A stretch of DNA of 64,000 nt from Paulownia fortunei. Taxonomy: Eukaryota; Streptophyta; Magnoliopsida; Lamiales; Paulowniaceae. Made by a program: the position numbers and the translations under genes. The notes below the pieces were generated by a model that did no database searches, was not told where the DNA came from, and worked only from the letters and a program-made list of their open reading frames with translations. The stretch is from NCBI GenBank assembly GCA_019321725.1, contig CM033106.1:15040551-15104550 (forward strand), in the 5' to 3' direction. Below are positions 51,481-61,331 of this stretch, in pieces. How positions within the stretch are numbered: the first letter of the stretch is position 1; each line of letters begins with the position of its first letter.

Positions 51481-52532
51481 ATTCTGTTACTTTCTAGAAT
51501 TTGGGTTCTCCAAGCATGTTCTGGCAATATGTGTAACCTTTCCACACACATAGCACCTTTGTAGGGCAGTTTCTCATATGTTGGCCACCGCATCTAGGGC
51601 ACATAGATTGTGGTATCAGCACTTTCCCCTACTCTATATTTTGTCTCTTATTTTGCTCTCACTGTTGCTACCCTTGTTTTGATCGGAATTTGGGTTTCTA
51701 AACTTGAGTTTGGAATGGTCTCTTTATTTCACTTCCAGCCTACTTCTATCCTTGTCCTTGCTTAAATTGGCGACGAGCTTCCTGCACATAAACAATTCTG
51801 AGTTCAACTTGCTTAGCAACTAATACTCTCTCAACAATTTATGATTAGGTGACTTCTTGAATTCCCGCCATATTAACATCTATATATAGTTCTGGCCTCA
51901 AACCTTCAAGAAATCTCTCTACTTTCAGTATATCAGTGCTGACCATATGTGTGGCAAACCTAGACAACTGTTCAAATTTTCGAATGCAGTCCCCGATTGT
52001 CATAGCTCCCTGCCATAGCTGTATAAATTCATTCATCTTCATTGCACGAATAAGAGTTGTAAAGTATTTATTCCTGAATAACTCTTTAAATCTTTCCCAA
52101 GTCATAGTAGAGGGATCCTCTACGCTTCTCATTGTATCCCACAGTGTCCAACACTTCCACTAACCATAAAAGAGGGGCATATCACATTCTCTTTCTCTGG
52201 GACTCTGCTATACTGGAACATATTCTCTAAGGTTCTCAGCTAATCCTCTGTGGCTGTGGGATCTACTGTATTTTCAAATGTTGGTGGATTGAGTTTCCTT
52301 AATCTTTCCCCAACTATCTCCACTTGTTCTGCCGGGGCTGTGGCTGATTCATTTCAACTATTTGTTGTCCACCCACATCCCTCTGCTGGATGAGTTGTTG
52401 AATTTGTTCCGACTATTGCTGAATAACTTCTGTAACTCAGTTTATAACAGTATCCTAATGATTATTTAGCATAGGTGTCTCCCCTTCTTGATTTCTACCT
52501 ACATTACTACTCTCACTCCTTGGTCTTGTCAT
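51481..52532 (-). pseudogene. Tekay gag
   Basis: Starts at the ATG ending at 52532 (MTRPRSESS), about 140 bp inside the PBS. The capsid-like region is open at 51845-52132 (TWERFKELFRNKYF, FIQLWQGAMTIGDCIRKFEQLSRFA, FLEGLRPEL). A complete CCHC zinc knuckle lies at 51514-51555 (CYVCGKVTHIARTC), just after a frameshift. The gene order and spacing fit a Del/Tekay element. Confidence 0.85.
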
Positions 52533-52672
52533 GACTACAATACAGTTTTAGAATATGGCCAATATAATTCATGAAATAATAATGCATCAATAATAAAATA
52601 AAACTTACGAGTAAAGTTGTGCTCCCATAAGTTCCAAGTTTAATATACATGAACAGTCTACAAAACCTATAA

Positions 52673-52686
52673 GGGCTCTGATACCA
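52673..52686 (-). other. Primer-binding site, tRNA-Met type
   Basis: The minus strand reads TGGTATCAGAGCCC, a perfect match to the common initiator-Met primer site, three bases from the LTR. Confidence 0.9.
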
Positions 52687-52689
52687 CTC

Positions 52690-54567
52690 TGTAGCACCCC
52701 CATTACTACATAATTATATATATAGTATAATTTGACATGATAAAACTTGTGTGTATGCATGATTTTTTTCTTATAATAGTTTAATAAATAATAAACTACT
52801 TTCCCACTCACAGACTAATATATATACCTGCAGAGGATCCATAACAACCACAATATTTACATATCCATATACAGAAAAGTTTTAAAAGTAACACATAGTA
52901 CAAGTCCCAAAATTTAATACAGTTGACTCCAAAATCAAATAAATTAACAACCAGCCAAATAGGTCGTCATCCATGTACACTGATCCTTAGAACCTATAGG
53001 AACTCCAGCGGCTTGCCCAATAAGTCCAAAGCTTCAAGTGTCACCAAACTCACCTACAATGTATGAACTATGTGAAGCTAATGCTCAGTAAGTGAAATCA
53101 TGCATTCTGAAGGGATAATCTAACATACATGCAATGCATTTCTATGAGATCATGACAAGAATGCAAACTTATGCATAAAAATAGTTCATTCAAAATCATT
53201 TTCCATATCTGGGCCCTTGGTCCTCCTATTATGTACCAGATAGAACTGTCAATAATATCAACAATCACATGGCCATAAACATATTGACACAGTCCGGGAG
53301 TCATTTTCTGGGATCACCAGAGGTCCACCCCCTGTTTTCCCCTGTGAGACTCCAGAAGTCTTCCCACCAGCAGCATCGATAAGGGCATAGTCAAGAGGTC
53401 CACCCTCTCATGACCATTAAAGGAACACCCCCTATCAACCACTATGATCTCCGAGAAGTAATACTCACGACTCCCCAAAATATAATATAAATAAGGCACA
53501 CAGGCCTCGGTACACTAGTAGTGGCCAACCAAAATATTTTCTTTCTAAAAATAATGTCATGCATGCAAAAACCTCAATTGTGAGCACGTCTTATGCATAG
53601 ACATATAAATGCTAATGAATGGCATGTCTGGTGACACAATAAATCCTATGTGCCATTATCCAAGCAATATATACACTATAAGGTACATATAATACTCACA
53701 ATTCACACATCAAGATACAAGAATCACCTTTAATATGGATAAAGCATGAAATACTATATCCATACATTATAGTTGCAAATGAATTTTCACTTACCTTTCA
53801 CCTTTGATGTCCAACTAAAGGTTAATAAGATTCTCCTGCCTAACCTTAGATATAAGGCAGCCTGTAAAAGTGTAGCATATTAATTTTTATTCTTAATCAA
53901 TAGATTTACTATATCAAATCTCATAAGGATCTTAAATCTTAATCTAATTAAGTAACAGTCAAACCATAAAATTTATACTTCAACCCAATCAGAATTTTTT
54001 AAATAACTTAATTTCTCATCTCGAATTTATTCTAATATTATCTAATTGATGTGTTATAATCCCCATAATCAATCCCTCAATTAAATTAGCTCCTTTATCT
54101 AATTAATATAAGATAATAAAATCAAATCTTTATAACTAATTTCAAATTAAATGTGTATATTAATTATTGTCTCACAGGTAGATAACTAGTTAATTTAAAT
54201 AAAAAAAATCTTTTAAATTAGAAATAAATGACATAAATATGTATTTTTATCCGTACAAAAATAAGAAGGGACTTACCCAAAATTTCCTCAAATTTCTACG
54301 ATTGAATTTCTTGGAGCAATTCTTTCTCTTCTCTCTCTCTCTCTCTTTTTCCCTTTCTTTTCTTTCCAACAGTGCTTTTTCTTCCTTTCTTTCCTCTCTT
54401 GCCGTGCGTGTGTGTGTGGTGTGTGTGTTAATAGTGGGTGTGTGGTGTGTGTTAATAAATAACTATTACTTAACAACTAAGAAACTCTAATATAATATAT
54501 ATTATAACATATGTATACCTATTCCTTAAACGTAAACTAAATCTTATTATGTACACTGTACATGTGT

Positions 54568-54619
<52 letters not shown>

Positions 54620-55146
54620 CTACACATATATACTTAAATATATATTTCGTACATCTACACATAGGTATATATATATATATATATTATATTTTTATATATA
54701 ATTAATACATAATATTTTTTTGATATTTATTTATAAGCCCCCAAGTTTATTTTCTATTAAGAATTTACACCCTCTTAATTAATATGATAGTGTCCTTACT
54801 TTCTTTTATTATTATTATTACCATTACTATCACTATTTTTTTCTAGTTAATTTATTTGCATAGTTTATCCTACACCGATAAACACAATGATGCCACCTTT
54901 CACTCATTGTATTCTAATGGTATCTGATAGTTGACACCTAACTACTCGTATCTTAGTACCAACTCAACTAATTAGGTTAAAGAATTTGAAAACTTCGGGT
55001 GACAACTTTAGAAATCTAATTATTAAAAATATCGCATAAAATATAGTGCATTATGAAATATCAATTAAAAATACAAATAGCACATACGTAGCATGAAACG
55101 CATGAACTATATTGACCAGATGAGTAGCGCGAGGTTCGGGTATACA
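52690..55146 (-). repeat. 5' LTR of the Tekay element
   Basis: 2457 bp, the longer of the pair, with about 490 bp (53235-53722) lost from the left LTR. Contains an AT dinucleotide run at 54572-54615. Confidence 0.9.
54572..54615. repeat. AT microsatellite
   Basis: About 22 AT dinucleotides without interruption; the left LTR has only short, broken TA runs at the same place. Confidence 0.9.
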
Positions 55147-55151
55147 TACTA
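55147..55151. repeat. Target-site duplication (right), tacta
   Basis: Follows the LTR end TATACA; partner cacta at 43494-43498. Confidence 0.8.
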
Positions 55152-56394
55152 ACTCTTCAGATTCTTTGGTGACTTGTTTTGAAAGTGAAAGTATTTGTAA
55201 AAAGGCACACGCTAATACTATCTCTGAATTTTCGCAGGTACAAGAAAAATATTTTTGGAAGCCAAGGTTTGAAGAACTTTCATCATCAATAGTAAAATAT
55301 ATTCCATCAAGTATTAAAGCTCCTATGGTTGATTTGAAACCTTTACTAGTTGATTTGAAATACTCTTTTTGGGTGAGAATGAAACTTTTTCAGTAATAAT
55401 TTCTTCCAAAATCGATACATCTTGAGAAGGTAAGTTGATTGAAACTCTAAAAATGCATAAGAATGCTTTAGGATGGACCATTATTGATATTAAAGGTATG
55501 AATCCTTTCATTTTCACACATAACGTCTATCTAGAGAAAAATTCTAAACTTTCTAGAGAAATGCAACGAAGGCTAAATCCTAATATAAAAAAAATAGTGA
55601 GAAATGAAGTCATTAAACTCTTAGATAATGAAATCATTTATCATATTTCTGATAGCAAATGTGTAAGTCCTACTCAAGTTGTACCTAAGAAATCTGAGTT
55701 ACTATAGTCAAGAATGAGAATGATGAATTAATTCCAACTAGGATTGTTACTGGTTGGCAAATGTGCATTGACTATAGGAAACTCAACTCAGTTACTAGAA
55801 AATATCATTTTCCATTACCTTTCATGGATCAAATTTTACAAAGAGTTGTGGGACATGAATTTTATTGCTTTTTAGATAGATATTTTGGGTATAATCAAAT
55901 TATAATTGTACTTGAAGATCAAGAGAAAACAACTTTTACATGTCTTTTTGTACTTTTGCATATCAAATGATACCTTTTCGATTATGTAATGCACCAACTA
56001 CATTCCAACGATGCATGTTTAGTATTTTTAGTGACATGGTTGAACATTTTCTTGAAGTCTTCAGGGATGATTTTTCTATTTTTGGTAATTATAATTGCCT
56101 ATCTAATTTAGAAAGGTTTTGATCAGGTGTGAAGAAAAGAATCTTGTTATCGATTGGAAATGTTATTTTATGGTAACAACTGGCATTGTTTTTGGACACA
56201 TTATTTCATTAAAAGGTATTGAGGTTGACAAATCTAAAATTAAGTTAATTACCAATTTGCCAACACCCAAGACTGTGAAGGATGTTAGATTATTTTTAGG
56301 ACATGTTGGTTTTTATAGAAGATTTATCAAAGATTTTAGTATAATATCTAAACCTTTGTGTAATCTTCTAACAAAAGAAACTATTTTTGAATGA
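55147..56394 (+). pseudogene. Athila reverse transcriptase
   Basis: Continues the Athila pol after the Tekay insertion. Segments in order: SSIKAPMVDLKPL (55300), MHKNALGWTIIDIKGMNPF (55450), REMQRRLNPNIKKIVRNEVIKLLDN (55555), MCIDYRKLNSVTRKYHFPLPF (55761), AYQMIPFRLCNAPTTFQRCMF (55945), the catalytic FRDDFSIFG (about 56060; the residue before DD is Arg), FGHIISLKGIEVDKSK (56190) and LFLGHVGFYRRFIKDFS (56290). At least three frameshifts split it (near 55400, 55705 and 55950). Both catalytic aspartates are present. Not functional as it stands. Confidence 0.9.
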
Positions 56395-56825
56395 ACTAAA
56401 AATTGTGAAAATGCTTTTGTTAAGCTTAAAAGCATACTTACATCTGCTTTAATCATGCAACCTTCAGATTGGACTTTACCTTTTGAAATAATGTGTGATG
56501 CTAGTGATTATCTTGTTGGAGCTGTCTTGGGATAAAGAAAAGATAAGAAACCATATGTTATCTACTATGCAAGTAAAACTTTAAATAATGCTCAATTGAA
56601 TTATTCAACAATTGAAAAAGAATTACTTGTTGTAGTTTTTGTATTGGACAAATTTTGATCTTATTTTATTGGTTCACCAGTTGTTGTTTTCATTAGTCAC
56701 GCAACTTTGAAATATCTTTCGTTAAAAACAGATGCCAAACAAAGACTGATTAGGTGGATTCTCTTACTCTTGGAATTTAAGATGCTCAAAATAAGGTCGA
56801 TGAAAGGTAGAAAAGTCACTTAAAT
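56395..56825 (+). pseudogene. Athila RNase H
   Basis: Reads CENAFVKLKSILTSALIMQPSDWTLPFEIMCDASDYLVGAVLG, a stop, then KPYVIYYASKTLNNAQLNYSTIEKELLVVVFVLDKF and SPVVVFISHATLKYL. This is the RNase H with the DASD acidic site kept. It becomes unrecognisable after about 56800. Confidence 0.85.
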
Positions 56826-57039
56826 GGATTTTTGTGATAAGTGATTATAATCATTTAATAAGAGATAGGTGCGAAAATGAGGGATACGAAATTACAAGAC
56901 TAAGTTTTAGGTGATGATCATGTACCTTTTTATTTATTTTATTTAGTGGTATGAATGATATTTGTGATCTCAAGAAAATATACAGATATCAGATATCGGA
57001 TAAGCTATTATGGAATATATCGTTAATATTTGGTTTGCC
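56826..57039 (+). other. Unassigned stretch
   Basis: About 210 bp between the Athila RNase H and a truncated LTR. It may be eroded Athila sequence; no motif was recognised. Confidence 0.3.
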
Positions 57040-58394
57040 ACAAAATCATCATGCAAATTAACATGTTCCAGCAAAGATGTGGTGAATCTGTACCATTTGG
57101 TTCATTAACATGTTCCACCATAGATGTGGTGCATTTGATCCCTAACATATAGAAAAATATTGTAAGAGTTATAATACATCAATTAAGTGAGGTTAGTATA
57201 CCCTTTATACTACATTAGGTATAATAAACTTATTAATTGAGGATGGTGATTGATATCTTGTATTTTTATAGATTGTTTCACATCTAAGGTTGGGGAGTAA
57301 TACTTAAGAAACCTAGAAGTAACACACAACCGATCAAAGGTAAGTAAAGATTTATTTGCAACTACAATGTATAGACATAGTAGATGTGTAAATTATATGT
57401 AATATCATAAATCATATGTGCATAGTATAGGGCTCTCGATTGAGTATACATACATAGGCATTATCATTGGCACGTGCATGCATCATATACGAGCATTGTG
57501 ATAAATCTTACATTGCACAGCATGATTCTGAGAAAGAAAAATATTTTACTGACCACTACTAGTGCACCAAAGCATGCATGAATTTGCATGGTTGTATTCA
57601 TAGATTTGCAAGTTCGCATACATGGATTTACATACGTATGAGTGTGCATGGATTTGCATGCTTTTATGATTATTGACCATTAGATTATGGCGATGTGCAA
57701 AGCTCTTTTCCGGTGCATGGATGGTAGCATTGGTCAGGGGCTCAAGAAAGAAATGATTTTGAGATAAATGTTTTGATGCATGGAATTGCATTGTGGGCAT
57801 AGTATTTTGAGATTCATGACGTGATATTGTGGATTATTTTTTGACATGCATAATCTTTACTTGCTGAGCATTAGCTCATATAGTTTATGCATTGTAAGTG
57901 AGTCTGGTGATACTTGATACCATGGACTTACTGGGCAAGCTGTTGGGGTTCCTATAATTTCTAAAGATCAGTGTACATGGATGATGACATGTTGGGTTGT
58001 GTTAAGGGCATATTCTAATTTTTACATTCATTATTATTATGTAAATTGCTGACTATACAAGATGTAAAATGTCCTTACTTCTTCCGAAAGTAAAGGCTAT
58101 TATTTTTATTTTTTAGTGTCTCGTATTATAACTCTGGGATGTCGTGTCCTATATAACTCTTGAAATTTGATAGTAAATCAGCCTGAGAATAGCGTAACTG
58201 TGATGGGTGTTGTGTTTTTATATAAATAATGATTTTTCTATATAAAGGATTATATGTGTGAAAACACTGTTTGTCAAAGTGCTACATTTGACAATAGTAA
58301 ATATATATATACACACATGCACGCATATGTGCTACATTGTCAAAATTATTGCTATATCAATATCTATATTTAGTGTTGGGGGGTGTTACACTTT
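57040..58394 (+). mobile_element. 5'-truncated Tekay-type LTR in Athila pol
   Basis: Matches the LTR at 47117-49811 in reverse complement and 30250-31763 directly, and ends GGGGGGTGTTACA. About the first 1.5 kb of the LTR are missing. It carries more copies of the 'catggatttgcatg' repeat (57570-57660) than its relatives. A local duplication of the 'ttaacatgttcca..gatgtggtg' segment lies at 57060-57135. Athila integrase resumes just after it. Confidence 0.75.
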
Positions 58395-59034
58395 GTTAAT
58401 TTTCTTGTGAAAGAAAAGATGCCATCGCATTAGAACTCTCAAGACAAAAAGAAGTTTTGATAGAGGTGAAAAACTTTTATTAGGATGATCCATACCTATT
58501 CAAATATTGTCCGAATCAAATCTTTCGATGATGTGTGACTAACAATGAGATATGTAATATTATCAAATTTTGTCATTCAGAAGCATGTGGTAGTCATTTT
58601 TCAGCGAATAAAACTACTGCAAAAATCTTGCAATGTGGATTTTATTTGCCAACTCTTTTCAAAGACACTTACACTTTCTACAAAAGTTATAAAAATTGCC
58701 AAAAGTTATGGTCCCTTTCAAAGCGAAATATGATGGCCGTATTCCTTATCCTAGTGATTGAAATCTTTGACTATTGGGGTATTGGTTTTATAGGATCATT
58801 TCCATTATCATTTATTTTTCTTTACCTATTGGTTGCCATAGATTACATTTCAAAAATAGATCGAGGCAATTCCTTATCGAAAAATGATCATAAAATAGTG
58901 ATAAAATTTTTGAAAGAAAATATTTTAAGTTGATTTAGAATTCTTCGATCTATTATCAGTGATGGGGAAAAATATTTTTGTAACAAAGTATTTGGAACTT
59001 TAATGAGAAAATATGGAATCATACATAAAGTTGT
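58395..59034 (+). pseudogene. Athila integrase, N-terminal and core part
   Basis: The main open piece is 58535-58933. It has the zinc-binding region HSEACGSHF and KNCQKLWSLSKRNMM; the first cysteine of the CxxC pair has become Tyr (SYKNC). The first catalytic Asp is lost: the family GIDFMGPFP reads GIGFIGSFP. The second lies in IISDGEKYF and is kept. Upstream, FYxDDPYLFKYCPNQIF is recognisable near 58475. It ends at YGIIHKVV against the copia element at 59035. The rest of the integrase and the 3' LTR were not found. Confidence 0.88.
59030..59034. repeat. Possible target-site duplication (left), gttgt
   Basis: Precedes TGTTAGAG; the right flank is gttct at 63621-63625, one mismatch. Athila sequence could not be recognised on the right side, so this is tentative. 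Confidence 0.4.
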
Positions 59035-59475
59035 TGTTAGAGTAGGATGCCCAACGCCCCAATTGGATTGGGTGTATTATAATCTTTTTCTTTGTAAAGA
59101 CAATCTTATTGGGAATCATATTAATAAAAAGATATTTTTCTTTATCTTTGTCTTGCATCTTTTATTTTTGTATATTAGATAAAGTTCTTAGACCAAATTT
59201 AGCTATAGGGCATGGTCGCGCATGTGGTGGCGATTATGGAACATGCCTCTAAGGCTTTGATCTTAAATAAGTTCAGAGTCAAGAGCTTTTTGAGATAGGA
59301 CATCAAATAACTTAGTAAGACTCGCTCATATGATGCATGGTTATGAGACGAGAATATCACATTCCATTGGCATTAGCGTAGAGACACAAGTGCATATATG
59401 TGGGTGCTTGTTAGGGAACAAGTACACCGACCATGGCCCATAAGAAATTCTTAGCTGGAGGCTTTGCCTGTCGAA
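59035..59475 (+). repeat. Truncated copia LTR start, plus sense
   Basis: TGTTAGAGTAGGATGCCCAA at the start and 'tgtgggtgcttgttagggaac' near 59399 match the reverse complement of 63000-63620 and 29500-29862. It joins leader sequence at about 59475. Confidence 0.75.
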
Positions 59476-61318
59476 AAGTGTTCACTCAATTAATATCCAT
59501 TTATGATTTAATATTTAATCATAAATATCTCCCACTATTTTATTAAAATTCTATCACCCTCATGAAAGAACTTCAAGAAATACAATTTCATAGTGGACTT
59601 GAAATCTATTTGACTTTGTCATACACCCCAATGCTCTGAGCCCATATGACAAAGTCAAAAGATAACAACACATTATTATTTGCATCTCTATGCAACCTTC
59701 AAGCTATTTTGCCTTATCTTTTGCATATATCCCAATGCTATGTGCCCATATGGTACATAATGTCATGCGGGACAAATAAAATATACATGTGAATGAAACC
59801 ATTAAATGTCCCATGACTTATGGCCAACATTTAAATGGCCCATCCCAAAGGCATATCAATGCTTAGCAGTGATCACAACTTACCTTACTTAGCACATCCC
59901 ATTACTTGTAGCCAATGGACTGAGCTCAGTAGTGTATCACATGTCACTACTTATGATAGAAGGCATGTATGATTGGGCCTTGCCTAATATTACCCACTTT
60001 TGCTTGATATAAAATTATTTAAAGTTTTAAAACACAAAATAATTCCAAGTGAGAGAACACGAGGGTTTATTGTCATGCAAGGTCTCATCTTATGATTATA
60101 TTGTTTAATGTTGTCTATCCTAGTGATAGCAAGCAAAGAAAAACATCATAAGGGATACATTAACCAATTACAGTTGCATTACATATATACTAAAATAAAG
60201 GATGATTTTGGGCCTTTAATTCAATGCAATACACTTTAGCCAAAGTGGATTAAGGTCAATCTAAGGGTGATAATTAAAATTCAACATAGATCTTGATCTT
60301 ACCTATAACATAAACGTATCCCATACATTCATGGGCTTTCATTCCTGCTTTTCTTCTTCTTCATTCCTTCTTTTTGTAGTGTCCACCAACTTACAAAAAG
60401 GCTAAGCCTCACCATCTAATTCCACTCTCATTACATTTGATAAAATAATAAGAAACGTTGGAATAATTCCAAGTGGAGGTACACAAGAAGTGGAGAAATA
60501 CAATCAGAATAAAAATTAAAGAAAATACGAGATTCGCAGGACTCATTTTAATTAAAGCCCAAATCAACCTAAAAGTGCATAAAAATCAAACCAATCACAT
60601 TGGCCTAGGCTCCATGATCATTCATCTAACATGCTAAAGATAAATCATCTTATGGTAATAAATACATGTAAATGTACCGATTTCGTTACTGCAAATTCTT
60701 TCAAATTTGCAATCAAAATTCTTGGTTTCTCGGGAAAAATATTTTTTTATAAAATTAACTATTAGTTTTAATTTTAAAAAATTCAATATTCGTGCAATGT
60801 TTGCTCATCAAAACTAAATAGGCATAAGTCTAGACTTATGCCCCTTTTCTTAATCAATATCAAGAACTCATGATTTTTTGATCATATCAAAAAATCTTGA
60901 AAAACATAATTAAATAATTTTGAAAAATTAGTGAAAAACTTCGTTTATTTTATTATTACCAATAATTTAATAATTTCAAGATTTCACAAATCTTAAAGTT
61001 CTTGAATCAAAAGTTTCAAGATTTTGTAAATATTGAAGTCTAGAACCTAAGAATCAAATTCTGGGATGCAAGACTTAAAATCTTAAACTCAAGAATCATA
61101 TTCTTGAATCAAGAAATCAACTCTTATATAGTTTGTTTTGTTTTCATATTTTTTCATGTTTTAATAATTAAAACAAAATCATCACATAATAATTATGTGA
61201 TTGGACGAAACAAAGGAGGCATTTACGTACGTTAGGCACAATATTTGTTATGTCTTGTTTACTCATCTCAACCATTTGATCTTGATCAACCAGGAGGTAT
61301 TAGAAATGCATGAACCTT
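59476..61318 (-). mobile_element. copia leader without coding region
   Basis: Shares with 25986-27770 the 'atatctcccactattttat' block, the 'catacacccc' block, the 'ggatgat' blocks and many others in the same order. It contains a perfect 22-base palindrome (60821-60842). No protein-coding segment of Gag or Pol was recognised. Confidence 0.7.
60821..60842. other. Perfect 22-bp palindrome in the leader
   Basis: The arm GGCATAAGTCT is followed immediately by its exact reverse complement. In RNA it would be self-complementary. Its place, between PBS and the gag position, is where retroelements often carry dimerisation signals. Confidence 0.9.
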
Positions 61319-61331
61319 AGCTTTGATACCA
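61319..61331 (-). other. Primer-binding site, worn
   Basis: The minus strand reads TGGTATCAAAGCT, close to TGGTATCAGAGCC, directly against the LTR start. Confidence 0.7.

Larger units (their letters stand above)
43499..55146 (-). mobile_element. Tekay/Del chromovirus, full LTR-to-LTR structure
   Basis: Left LTR 43499-45388, PPT, pol and gag on the minus strand, PBS at 52673-52686, right LTR 52690-55146. LTR ends are TGTAGCACC..GGTATTACA and TGTAGCACC..GGTATACA. The duplication cacta/tacta flanks it, and the Athila pol gene continues on either side. A further LTR (47117-49811) sits in its RNase H. The coding region follows the gypsy order Gag-PR-RT-RH-IN and ends in a chromodomain, which places it in the Tekay (Del) lineage. 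It is inactive: stops, frameshifts and lost catalytic residues. Confidence 0.9.

Noticed and set aside
57464..57800. Open stretches with repeated His/Met/Cys on the minus strand
   Set aside because: Translation of the 'catggatttgcatg' minisatellite in an LTR.
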